Source: Natronohydrobacter sp. (GTDB taxonomy: Bacteria > Pseudomonadota > Alphaproteobacteria > Rhodobacterales > Rhodobacteraceae). Taken from it: 19,774 nt of DNA. Of the stretch, positions 12,979-19,774 are shown piece by piece. The stretch lies in assembly GCA_007123015.1 (NCBI GenBank), contig SKSL01000161.1, forward strand, positions 1 through 19,774, given 5' to 3'. The position numbers and the translations under genes are program-made. Every line of letters begins with the position of its first letter. Within the stretch, counting starts at the first letter, position 1. The notes beneath the pieces are model-generated. The model saw only the letters and a list, made by a program, of their open reading frames with translations. It had not been told where the DNA came from and did not search any database.

Positions 12979-14685
12979 TCAGGCCGCCAAATCCTCGTTC
13001 GAGAGCGAATATAGCGCCTCTGAGCCAGCCCGCAAGGCTGCAAGACAGGCCACATGGTCAGGCAGGATGCGATGGATGAAAACTTCGGCCAACGCGTGAC
13101 GCGCCCTGCCCTCGCCCTGCGCGGCCTTCAAATGATAATGCGCGCCCAGAACACGCGCAAAGGCGCGCAGATAGGCTGTGCCGCCTGCAAAACGCTCGGT
13201 CAGATCTTGCGTGACCAGCCACTCGGTCGCCTCGCGCAGTGACTCTGCGGCCTGCCAGACAGGCTCGGCCAGATCGGGTCGCGTGGCGCGGGCCGCTTCG
13301 GCCCCGTCTTCGATTTCCTGCAGCAGCCGAAACGCAGCTTCGCCGCCATCCATCATCTTGCGGCCCACCAGATCCATGGCCTGGATCCCGTTCGTCCCCT
13401 CATAGATGGTCGCCACACGCACATCCCGCAGATATTGCGCGGCCCCGGTTTCCTCGATGAAGCCCATGCCCCCATGGATCTGCACGCCAATCCCGGCCAG
13501 TTCGACCCCGATATCAGTGCCATGCGCCTTGGTGATCGGGGTCAGCAGGGCCGCGCGGGCGGCCCAGTCCTCGGACCCAGTGGCCGTGGCCATGTCGATC
13601 GCCACAGCATTGGCCAGCGCAATCGCGCGGCAGGCAAAGATTTCGGCCTTCATCTGCGCAAGCATCCGGCGCACATCCGCATGCTCGACAATCGCACCAT
13701 GACCCGTGATCGGGGTCTTGCCCTGTTTGCGTTGCATCGCATAGTCCAGCGCATGTTGATACGCAGCTTCGGCGACCCCGATTCCCTGCGCACCGACACC
13801 GACGCGGGCATTGTTCATCATGGTGAACATCGCCGCCATCCCCTTATGAGGCGCGCCCACCAGCCAACCCGCCGCGCGGTCATACTCCATCACCGCCGTG
13901 GGCGAACCATGCAGCCCCAGCTTGTGCTCGAGCGAGATCACCCGCACCCCGTTGCGCGCGCCCGGAGTGCCCTCTGCATCGGGAATGAATTTCGGCACCA
14001 TGAAAAGCGAGACCCCCTGCGCGCCGGGGGCCGCATCAGGCAGGCGCGCAAGCACCAGATGGCAGACATTCTCGGTGAAATCGTGGTCCCCGTAGCTGAT
14101 ATATATTTTCTGCCCAGAGATCGCGTAGCTGCCATCAGGCATCGGCTCGGCCTTGGTGCGCAGCGCGCCCACATCACTGCCGGCCTGCGGTTCGGTCAGG
14201 TTCATGGTGCCAATCCATTCACCGGAAATCAGTTTCGGCAGATAGAGCGCCTTCAAATCGTCGCTGGCATGATGCTCCATCGCCTCGATCTGACCTTGCG
14301 CGAGCAGCGGCGCGATCTGCAGCGACAGGCAGGCCGAAGACATCATCTCGTTGACCACAGTGGCCAATGTCTGCGGCAGCCCCATGCCGCCATGCGCCGG
14401 ATCTGCGGCAAGACCGATCCAGCCGCCCTCGGCAATCGCATGGAAGCCATCGGCGAATCCCGGTGGTGTGCGCACCACGCCATTTTCCAGCCGCGCCGGA
14501 TGCGTATCGCCCACACGCTGCAAGGGCGCCATCACATCTTCGCACAGGCGCGCGGCTTCTGTGATGATGGCCTGCGTGGTCTCTGGTGTGGCCTCTGTGA
14601 AACGCTCTGTGGCCCGGACCTGATCGAACCCCACAATCTGGTCAAGCAGCAAGGCAATGTCACGGATGGGGGCGCGGTAGGGCAT
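12979..14685 (-). CDS. Acyl-CoA dehydrogenase, long DmdC-type subfamily
   Basis: The 568-residue flavoenzyme oxidises acyl-CoA to the 2-enoyl-CoA. FAD-contacting blocks MNLTEPQAGSDVG (161-173) and ISGQKIYIS (189-197) are present, as is IHGGMGFIEETGAAQYLRD. The catalytic base is expected at Glu429 in IYEGTNGIQAMDLVGRK. It has the N-terminal extension (about 1-35, MPYRAPIRDIALLLDQIVGFD) and the extra C-terminal domain (from about 465) of the long subfamily that includes DmdC, the 3-methylmercaptopropionyl-CoA dehydrogenase of DMSP breakdown. Many paralogues act on other acyl-CoAs and no dmdB or dmdD is here, so the substrate stays open. GGAG lies about seven bases before the ATG. It heads a probable leftward operon with the MBL gene, and diverges from tsaC. 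Confidence 0.92.
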   Translation of the reverse strand: MPYRAPIRDIALLLDQIVGFDQVRATERFTEATPETTQAIITEAARLCEDVMAPLQRVGDTHPARLENGVVRTPPGFADGFHAIAEGGWIGLAADPAHGGMGLPQTLATVVNEMMSSACLSLQIAPLLAQGQIEAMEHHASDDLKALYLPKLISGEWIGTMNLTEPQAGSDVGALRTKAEPMPDGSYAISGQKIYISYGDHDFTENVCHLVLARLPDAAPGAQGVSLFMVPKFIPDAEGTPGARNGVRVISLEHKLGLHGSPTAVMEYDRAAGWLVGAPHKGMAAMFTMMNNARVGVGAQGIGVAEAAYQHALDYAMQRKQGKTPITGHGAIVEHADVRRMLAQMKAEIFACRAIALANAVAIDMATATGSEDWAARAALLTPITKAHGTDIGVELAGIGVQIHGGMGFIEETGAAQYLRDVRVATIYEGTNGIQAMDLVGRKMMDGGEAAFRLLQEIEDGAEAARATRPDLAEPVWQAAESLREATEWLVTQDLTERFAGGTAYLRAFARVLGAHYHLKAAQGEGRARHALAEVFIHRILPDHVACLAALRAGSEALYSLSNEDLAA

Positions 14686-14701
14686 GGGCGGACTCCGTCA
14701 G

Positions 14702-14740
14702 GCAAGGGCAACGCTGGCTTGGCAAGCCCGGTGCAAGGGC
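14702..14740. promoter_or_regulatory. Palindrome flanked by direct repeats in the acyl-CoA dehydrogenase/tsaC gap
   Basis: The 127-base divergent gap contains a perfect inverted repeat GGCTTG-G-CAAGCC (14716-14728), flanked on each side by a direct repeat GCAAGGGC (14702-14709 and 14733-14740). It lies 17-55 bases upstream of the acyl-CoA dehydrogenase start, where a repressor site would be expected. No regulator gene is adjacent; the role is inferred. Confidence 0.4.
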
Positions 14741-14812
14741 CTAAACACAGCAGAGCGTCCCAGACCATAGCGGCTTCGGACAGAGTGCTGAACAAAAACG
14801 CGGCGTCACGAC

Positions 14813-15763
14813 ATGACCGATCTGCCCGAAATCCTGCCACCGACCGATGCAGGGATCGCCCGCGCGTCAAGTCTGCTCGCGCGTGGGAAGCTGGTCGCGA
14901 TGCCCACCGAAACGGTCTATGGTCTGGCCGCAGATGCGCGCAATCCGCAGGCAGTCGCGCGGATTTTCGCGGCCAAGGGGCGGCCTGCGCATAACCCGCT
15001 GATCGTGCATCTGGCCTCGATCGACGCGGCCCGCGCACTGGCCGATCTGCCCGCACAGGCCGAAATCCTCGCCTGCGCTTTCTGGCCCGGTCCGCTGACC
15101 CTGGTCGCGCCTCTGCGCGCAGCTCACGGTCTTGCACCTGCGGTCAGTGCCGGGCTGCCCACAGTGGCGTTGCGCCTGCCTGCGCATCCCATCGCGCGCG
15201 CGTTGCTGGCCGCGTTCGGGGGGCCAGTCGCGGCCCCATCCGCCAATCCCTCGGGCCGGATCAGCCCCACCACGTCCGCGCATGTCGTGGCCGGGCTTGG
15301 CGCGCAAGTGGCCGCGATCCTGGATGGCGGGGCCTGCGCGGTGGGGCTGGAATCGACCATCATCGGCTTTGACGGACCGCGCGCCGTGCTGTTGCGCGAA
15401 GGCGGGATCAGCCGCGAGGCGTTGGAGGCGGCGCTCGGTGCACTCCTGTCCAATGACACTAACGGCAAGGTCACCGCTCCCGGCCAGCTTGCCGCGCATT
15501 ATGCCCCCCGTGCGCAGGTTCGGTTGAACGTGACGCAGCCCGCGCCCGAGGAAGTCTGGATCGGCTTCGGCCCCGACTGCCCTGGTGCCGCCCTGACGCT
15601 TTCACCCACTGGCGATCTGGCCGAAGCCGCCACCCGATTGTTCGCCGTCCTCCATCAGGCCGACGCGATGGGCCGCCCGATTGCGGTCGCGCCTGTGCCA
15701 GTGCAAGGGTTGGGGGCGGCGATCAATGACCGGTTGAAACGGGCAGCCGCCGCGCGCGAGTGA
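14813..15763 (+). CDS. tsaC: L-threonylcarbamoyladenylate synthase (Sua5 type)
   Basis: The 316-residue enzyme makes threonylcarbamoyl-AMP from threonine, bicarbonate and ATP, the first step of the universal tRNA modification t6A37. The YrdC domain (about 1-205) shows PTETVYGLAADA (31-42), KGRPAHNPLIVHL (55-67), FWPGPLTLV, VALRLPAHP, AAPSANPSGRISPT and VGLESTIIGF. The linker APGQLAAHYAPR and a roughly 85-residue C-terminal domain make it the longer Sua5 form rather than the short E. coli TsaC form. The product is cytosolic and the gene is normally essential. The start at 14813 has no strong ribosome binding site. The stop is 8 bases from the convergent endonuclease gene, so the restriction-modification unit sits directly against this gene without visibly damaging it. 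Confidence 0.95.
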   Translation: MTDLPEILPPTDAGIARASSLLARGKLVAMPTETVYGLAADARNPQAVARIFAAKGRPAHNPLIVHLASIDAARALADLPAQAEILACAFWPGPLTLVAPLRAAHGLAPAVSAGLPTVALRLPAHPIARALLAAFGGPVAAPSANPSGRISPTTSAHVVAGLGAQVAAILDGGACAVGLESTIIGFDGPRAVLLREGGISREALEAALGALLSNDTNGKVTAPGQLAAHYAPRAQVRLNVTQPAPEEVWIGFGPDCPGAALTLSPTGDLAEAATRLFAVLHQADAMGRPIAVAPVPVQGLGAAINDRLKRAAAARE

Positions 15764-15771
15764 CCGGGATC

Positions 15772-16485
15772 TCAGTCAATGCACTCTGGTGTGATCCCGA
15801 TGGCGAGCACTGGACATCCGCCATTGCGCCCAGCATCCAGCCGATAGAGCAGCTTGCCCATCCATGTGGTCGAGGCGCCGAATTTCTTGTAAACATCCTC
15901 GCGCCCTTCGGTCCCGTCCTTGTTCAGGACTTTGCCCAGCGAGCGGAAAAACGCATTATCCAGCGATGAACCGCGCGTCAGGATGATGCCCACATCTATC
16001 GCGCCCGCCTCGTAAAACGCAGAAAACGCATAGAGGTCGCGATCATAGGTCTGATCCTTGCTGTTCCATTCCAGATCCAGCGCCACCTTGCAATTCACGA
16101 AATCAATCCTGTGGCCATCGAGAAACCCTTCGCGAACATACTGCCGAAAGACGCCAGAACCCTTCGCGTGCAGCAGCTTCACATGCAGATCAGCCGATAT
16201 CCGTGCCTCGACCCAATCTTCCGGAAAGAGCGCATCGACATATTGCGCAATCGGGCCTTTGCTTCCTCCCGGCGTCCGGATCTGTTCGCGTGTGATCCGG
16301 AACTCGGACAACACTTTCAATACAGTCTGGAACTGTTCCGGAAAGCTGCTGGCCAGCACACCCGCAGCATTGCGGTAGGAAAAAATCTCGAACTTCTGCA
16401 ACACATCATCTGGAAAATAGTGTCGGAATGCAGCATCGGGGTCTGCTATTTTCCCGTTTGAAATATCAGTGTCGGTCTGTTCCAA
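15772..16485 (-). CDS. Type II restriction endonuclease, BglII/BstYI family
   Basis: The 237-residue product resembles the BglII/BstYI family of type II endonucleases. The core GHRIDFVNCKVALDLEWNSK (124-143) supplies Asp128, Asp137 and Glu139. The spacing D-x8-D-x-E matches the spacing of the known BglII catalytic residues Asp84, Glu93 and Gln95, within a PD-(D/E)xK-like fold. It continues DQTYDRDLYAFSAFYEAGAIDVGIILTR, also typical. Family members cut around GATC (AGATCT or RGATCY), but this enzyme's site is unknown. The start is a TTG two bases after the stop of the methylase gene, and no ATG or GTG lies between the preceding in-frame stop and it, so weak, coupled translation is likely. The gene ends 8 bases from tsaC. 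Base composition is more AT-rich than its neighbours, suggesting acquisition. Confidence 0.85.
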   Translation of the reverse strand: MEQTDTDISNGKIADPDAAFRHYFPDDVLQKFEIFSYRNAAGVLASSFPEQFQTVLKVLSEFRITREQIRTPGGSKGPIAQYVDALFPEDWVEARISADLHVKLLHAKGSGVFRQYVREGFLDGHRIDFVNCKVALDLEWNSKDQTYDRDLYAFSAFYEAGAIDVGIILTRGSSLDNAFFRSLGKVLNKDGTEGREDVYKKFGASTTWMGKLLYRLDAGRNGGCPVLAIGITPECID

Positions 16486-16487
16486 GC

Positions 16488-17120
16488 TTATTCTGCCGCC
16501 AAAGTGGAATTATACTTGTAGGTCTGCCAAGTGGGCTTGTAATCATCCTCGGCCTGATTGCCCCAGACCGTCCAGCCCTCGCGCTTGCCCCGGCCAAACA
16601 ACTCCAGATAGGGCCCTGCCGAACAGGCTTCGATGATTCCGTACTGTTCATCCGGCTTGCGGGAATGTTCGCGTTTGCGGGTGGCGAACAGATTGACCTG
16701 TGTGCGTCCCGGCGGCAGAGTGCGCGCATTCTTGCCCCTGACCCCGAAGAGGATGATCTCGGTCACATTGCGGAAATAGAAGCCCACGCCGCGCCCGTCC
16801 GAGCCGCCATCCTTGCGCACCTTATGCCAGATGATGTTACTTTTGTAATTAAAGCCCCAAGCTTCAAGCACTTTCAACCCATCCGGCAGCAGGGCATTGG
16901 GCACCCAAAGATAACAATGCGCCGTATCCGCCATATGCTCGGCGACAGGCAGCGCGCAAATGTCGTCCAGATCCATCGTCGGATAGCGCGACAGTCGCTT
17001 GTGTTCGGGTGCGACCTTGCCAGTGCGGTTGGTAAAGCGCCATGGCGGATCGGCCATGACTGTTCCAAACCTGTCCCCTTGCAGGAAACCGCGCAGATCG
17101 TCCGAAGGGCTTTGTGTCAT
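16488..17120 (-). CDS. MT-A70-family DNA adenine-N6 methyltransferase of the R-M unit
   Basis: The 210-residue product has the MT-A70 signature: ADPPWRF with the catalytic DPPW at residues 24-27, YLWVPNALLPDGLKVLEAWGF (70-90), GFYFRNVTEIILFGVRG and the C-terminal SAM-binding part EACSAGPYLELFGRGKREGWTVWGNQ (164-189). The family transfers methyl from S-adenosylmethionine to adenine N6 in DNA or RNA; its prokaryotic members include the methylase M.MunI of a type II restriction system. Being directly upstream of a BglII-like endonuclease, it is almost certainly the protective partner. GAGGA lies about seven bases before the ATG. Placing the methylase first fits the usual need to protect the host before restriction. 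No control (C) protein gene accompanies it. Confidence 0.9.
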   Translation of the reverse strand: MTQSPSDDLRGFLQGDRFGTVMADPPWRFTNRTGKVAPEHKRLSRYPTMDLDDICALPVAEHMADTAHCYLWVPNALLPDGLKVLEAWGFNYKSNIIWHKVRKDGGSDGRGVGFYFRNVTEIILFGVRGKNARTLPPGRTQVNLFATRKREHSRKPDEQYGIIEACSAGPYLELFGRGKREGWTVWGNQAEDDYKPTWQTYKYNSTLAAE

Positions 17121-17185
17121 CGATTATCCTCGGTTTTATCTGTCAGAACACAATAAGAACAAAAATTCAACAACACATTAACCCC
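17121..17185 (-). promoter_or_regulatory. AT-rich spacer, likely promoter region of the R-M unit
   Basis: The 65 bases between parE and the methylase gene are the most AT-rich in the window, including runs such as CAATAAGAACAAAAATTCAA. Read leftward they contain TTGAAT and GATAAA-like hexamers, but not at a standard 17-base spacing that I could defend. A promoter here is likely because the base composition changes abruptly after parE, and no intrinsic terminator for parE was found. Confidence 0.4.
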
Positions 17186-19135
17186 TCACACATCCACATC
17201 CTCCACAAACCGCGCATTCTCGCTGATATACTGAAAGCGCAATTCCGGCTTCTTGCCCATCAGCCGCTCGACCAGATCCCCTGTCTCGCCGGGAATGTCA
17301 TCATCGACCGAAACCCGGATCAGCCGACGCGAGGCGGGGTCCATCGTGGTTTCCTTCAGATCCTTCGCATCCATCTCGCCCAGACCCTTGAAACGCGACA
17401 CATCCACCTTGCCCTTGCCGCCGAACCCCTCGGCCAGCAGGCGCTCTTTCTCGGCCTCGTCCAGCGCATAGACGCGCTTGGCGCCTTGCGTCAGCCGGAA
17501 GAGCGGCGGACAGGCCAGATACAGGTGGCCCGCGTCGATCATGGGCCGCATCTGGGTGTAGAAGAAGGTCATCAACAGGGCTGCGATATGCGCGCCATCC
17601 ACATCGGCATCGGTCATGATGATGATCTTGTCATAGCGCAGATCATCGAGGCGGAATTTCGTCCCCAGCCCCACGCCCATCGCCTGACACAGATCGCTGA
17701 TCTCGGCATTGGTGCCCAGCTTCGACGAGGCCGCGCCCAGCACGTTCAGGATCTTACCCCGCAAGGGCAACAGCGCCTGATTGCGCCGGTCGCGCGCCAT
17801 CTTGGCGCTGCCGCCTGCCGAGTCGCCCTCGACGATGAACAGTTCTGTCCCGTCGCGGGTTGTGGCCGAGCAATCCACCAGCTTGCCCGGCAGGCGCAGT
17901 TTCTTGGTCGCGGTCTTGCGGCTGGTCTCTTTCTCCTGCTTGCGCCGCAGCCGTTCTTCCGCGCGCAACACCAGAAAATCGAGGATCGCGCCTGCCGCTT
18001 TCGGGTCCGCTGCCAGCCAGTTGTCGAAATGGTCGCGCACTGCCCCTTCGACCATGCGCGCGGCTTCCGTGGTGGCCAGACGGTCCTTGGTCTGGCCCAC
18101 GAATTCCGGCTCGCGGATGAAACAAGACACCAGCGCGCAACCACCCGTCGTCATATCCTCGCGCGTGATCTGCGCGGCTTTCTTGTTACTGGCGAGTTCA
18201 CCGTAAGCGCGGATGCCCTTCAGGATCGCGGCCCAGAAGCCTTGCTCATGCGTGCCGCCTTCGGGCGTGGGCACAGTGTTACAGTAGCTTTGCACGAAGC
18301 CGTCGCGTACCGGCGTCCAGTTTACCGCCCATTCGACCGATCCGGGCTGGCCGAATTTCTCCTGAAACTGGACTTTGCCCGCGAAGGGCTTGTCGGAATA
18401 GGTCACGCTGCCTGTAAGCTGTTCACCCAGATAATCGGCAAGGCCACCGGGGAAGTGGAACGTGGCTTCCATGGGCGTGTCGCCATCGGGGATCGCGGAT
18501 TTCCAGCGGATCTCGACGCCAGAGAACAGATAGGCTTTCGACCGCACCATTTTCAGAAGCCGCGCGGGGCGGAATTTCAGCGCGCCGAAGATCTCGGCAT
18601 CCGGGTGGAAAGTGACAGTCGTGCCGCGCCGGTTGGGCGCGGGGCCGACCTTCGCCACCGGCCCTTGCGGGATGCCGCGCGAAAATTCCTGCGCAAAAAG
18701 CTCGCGATTGCGCGCCACTTCCACCCGCATTTGATCGGATAGCGCGTTCACGACCGAGGCCCCGACCCCGTGCAACCCGCCGCTCGTCTGATAGGCTTTC
18801 CCCGAGAACTTGCCGCCTGCGTGGAGCGTGCAGAGGATCACTTCGAGCGCGGATTTCCCCGGAAACTTCGGATGCTGGTCAATCGGGATGCCGCGCCCGT
18901 TGTCGCGGATCGTCACCGAATGATCAGAATGCAACTCGACCTCGATGCGGTTCGCATGTCCCGCCACCGCTTCGTCCATCGAGTTGTCCAGCACTTCCGC
19001 GACCAGATGATGCAGCGCGCGTTCATCGGTGCCGCCGATATACATGCCGGGGCGTTTGCGGACCGGCTCCAGCCCCTCCAGCACCTCGATGGAGGACGCA
19101 TCATAGCTCTCAGATTGGCTCAACAGGTCACTCAT
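17186..19135 (-). CDS. parE: DNA topoisomerase IV subunit B
   Basis: The 649-residue product is the ATPase subunit of topoisomerase IV, which works with ParC to separate linked daughter chromosomes. Seen: GHKL ATPase motifs EVLDNSMDE (47-55), DNGRGIPI (78-85) and GGLHGVGAS (119-127); the QTK loop (348-350) of the transducer domain; Toprim residues EGDSAGGSAK (436-445) and DADVDGAH (509-516); and the C-terminal FKGLGEMDAKDLKETTMDP. The length near 650 without the GyrB insert separates it from GyrB, normally about 800 residues. The start at 19135 gives the usual ParE N-terminus, although the ribosome binding site is weak. A terminator upstream shields it from the permease gene, so it probably has its own promoter in the 56 bases before its start. 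Confidence 0.95.
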   Translation of the reverse strand: MSDLLSQSESYDASSIEVLEGLEPVRKRPGMYIGGTDERALHHLVAEVLDNSMDEAVAGHANRIEVELHSDHSVTIRDNGRGIPIDQHPKFPGKSALEVILCTLHAGGKFSGKAYQTSGGLHGVGASVVNALSDQMRVEVARNRELFAQEFSRGIPQGPVAKVGPAPNRRGTTVTFHPDAEIFGALKFRPARLLKMVRSKAYLFSGVEIRWKSAIPDGDTPMEATFHFPGGLADYLGEQLTGSVTYSDKPFAGKVQFQEKFGQPGSVEWAVNWTPVRDGFVQSYCNTVPTPEGGTHEQGFWAAILKGIRAYGELASNKKAAQITREDMTTGGCALVSCFIREPEFVGQTKDRLATTEAARMVEGAVRDHFDNWLAADPKAAGAILDFLVLRAEERLRRKQEKETSRKTATKKLRLPGKLVDCSATTRDGTELFIVEGDSAGGSAKMARDRRNQALLPLRGKILNVLGAASSKLGTNAEISDLCQAMGVGLGTKFRLDDLRYDKIIIMTDADVDGAHIAALLMTFFYTQMRPMIDAGHLYLACPPLFRLTQGAKRVYALDEAEKERLLAEGFGGKGKVDVSRFKGLGEMDAKDLKETTMDPASRRLIRVSVDDDIPGETGDLVERLMGKKPELRFQYISENARFVEDVDV

Positions 19136-19191
19136 GGGGCGCTGCTCGATTCTTCTGGCGGAAACACGCTACCAATAGACCACTCAAGCGC

Positions 19192-19222
19192 AAAAGCCGC
19201 AAGGTTTAGACCCTGCGGCTTT
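19192..19222 (-). terminator. Intrinsic terminator of the permease gene
   Basis: AAAGCCGCAGGG and CCTTGCGGCTTTT pair with one mismatch around a six-base loop, read leftward 22 bases after the permease stop, and end in four T residues. The A-run at the other end means it could also work in the opposite direction. Confidence 0.8.
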
Positions 19223-19244
19223 CGCTCTTAGTCTGTCTGCGGCG

Positions 19245-19774
19245 TTACAGCAACGTCCAGAGATGGAAGATCAGCCCCATCGCGAAGGCCCCGCCAAGAG
19301 AGATCGCAATATAGAGCGCGAAAACCCGGAACTTGACCAGCGCCCAGACCGCAATCGCAGCGGGCAGCGAGGTGACACCGCCCGCGATCAGAAACGCCAT
19401 GCCAGCCCCCGCCTGCATCCCCTGATCCATCAGCGTGCCGATCAGGGGCAGCGCGGCATAGCCGTTGAAATAGGCGGGCACTCCGACCAGCGTGGCGATG
19501 ACAATCGGCAGCACGCCATTTCCGCCCAGCGTCTGCGTGACCAGTTCGGCGGGCACATAGGCCAGCATCAGGCTTTCCAGCAGGAACGCGAGCGACATCC
19601 ATTTCAGTAGGAACAGGAAGGTCTTGGTGGCCTCTGTGCGGAATTTGGTCACCCGCGCAGGGTCATGCCAGAAGGCCCAGACCGGTGGCTTGGGATTGCG
19701 CACCTTCGCGCCCCCGCAGCCGCCATTGCCGATCCCTTCGCGCAGCGGATCGACCAGCGCGCCGCTTTTCATCA
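19245..19774 (-). CDS. YraQ/ArsP-type permease (partial, C-terminal half)
   Basis: At least 176 residues are visible and the gene runs off the right edge, so the start is not in the window even though an ATG occurs at 19772. The visible part begins in a cytoplasmic loop, ALVDPLREGIGNGGCGGAKV, and continues with about four membrane segments: FLFLLKWMSLAFLLESLMLAYV, VLPIVIATLVGVPAYFNGYAALPLIG, GAGMAFLIAGGVTSLPAAIAVWALV and FALYIAISLGGAFAMGLIFHLW. The layout of two membrane halves joined by a central loop and the GVP-YFNGYAALP motif point to the permease family PF03773 (YraQ/ArsP). ArsP members export methylated or aromatic trivalent arsenicals; others have no known substrate. No arsenic genes are visible nearby. 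The inner-membrane location is confident and the substrate is not. Confidence 0.85.
   Translation of the reverse strand, partial: MKSGALVDPLREGIGNGGCGGAKVRNPKPPVWAFWHDPARVTKFRTEATKTFLFLLKWMSLAFLLESLMLAYVPAELVTQTLGGNGVLPIVIATLVGVPAYFNGYAALPLIGTLMDQGMQAGAGMAFLIAGGVTSLPAAIAVWALVKFRVFALYIAISLGGAFAMGLIFHLWTLL

Noticed and set aside
12979..14685. Certain assignment as DmdC (DMSP demethylation pathway)
   Set aside because: The subfamily fits, but paralogues are numerous and no dmdA, dmdB or dmdD is in the window.
13435..14994. A 519-codon open frame opposite the acyl-CoA dehydrogenase and into tsaC
   Set aside because: It overlaps two well-supported genes and has compositional features of a shadow frame.
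17114..18742. A 542-codon open frame opposite parE
   Set aside because: The opposite strand encodes a complete ParE with all motifs. The antisense translation is rich in Arg, His, Gln and Leu with no recognisable domain, as expected from GC-rich codon bias.
17186..19135. DNA gyrase subunit B
   Set aside because: The length of 649 residues and the lack of the GyrB-specific insert favour ParE.
1..19774. CRISPR arrays, tRNA or rRNA genes, prophage or transposase genes
   Set aside because: No regularly spaced repeats, cloverleaf-like segments or relevant protein motifs were seen on either strand.

Overview
The window looks like a piece of chromosome from an alphaproteobacterium, most likely a member of the Rhodobacteraceae (inference). 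Supporting signs are high GC, a stand-alone 44-residue bacterial aa3-oxidase subunit IV, a SUV3-type DEIQ helicase, a NAD-linked formate dehydrogenase with a fused diaphorase subunit, and GC-rich 3' intergenic elements that I recall from this family. Most of the window is ordinary, densely packed chromosome. No tRNA, rRNA, CRISPR array, insertion sequence or prophage gene was seen.

Left part (1-5671). A SUV3-like RNA/DNA helicase, cut by the left edge, and a secreted TPR protein are read leftward. Diverging from them is a rightward run: a small SCP2 sterol-carrier protein, an overlapping alpha/beta-hydrolase (lysophospholipase type) and an ArsC/Spx-like thioredoxin-fold protein. A cold-shock protein converges on that run. 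A small four-helix membrane protein and the DEAD-box helicase rhlE follow rightward, and rhlE ends in a strong intrinsic terminator.

Centre (5683-10361). A two-gene formate dehydrogenase operon is read leftward: a NuoE/NuoF fusion (electron transfer to NAD) and, 3 bases later, the molybdenum/tungsten catalytic subunit. The fdsC and fdsD accessory genes are not beside it. Two related intergenic repeats flank the operon in opposite orientations. The upstream copy abuts a candidate operator in the likely promoter region.

Right-centre (10372-15763). A leftward series holds a DmdC-type acyl-CoA dehydrogenase, an MBL-fold hydrolase, cytochrome oxidase subunit IV, a lipoprotein that may have a permuted papain-like fold, and a RluA pseudouridine synthase. 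The Sua5-type threonylcarbamoyl-AMP synthase (tsaC) diverges from the acyl-CoA dehydrogenase.

Right end (15772-19774). A compact, more AT-rich two-gene restriction-modification unit (MT-A70 adenine methylase, then a BglII/BstYI-type endonuclease) sits between the housekeeping genes tsaC and parE. It is the clearest accessory DNA in the window. After parE and a terminator comes the C-terminal half of a YraQ/ArsP-type permease, cut by the right edge.

The strongest leads for something less described are the lipoprotein at 11053-11682, the restriction-modification insert, and the iron-sulfur make-up and genetic context of the formate dehydrogenase.
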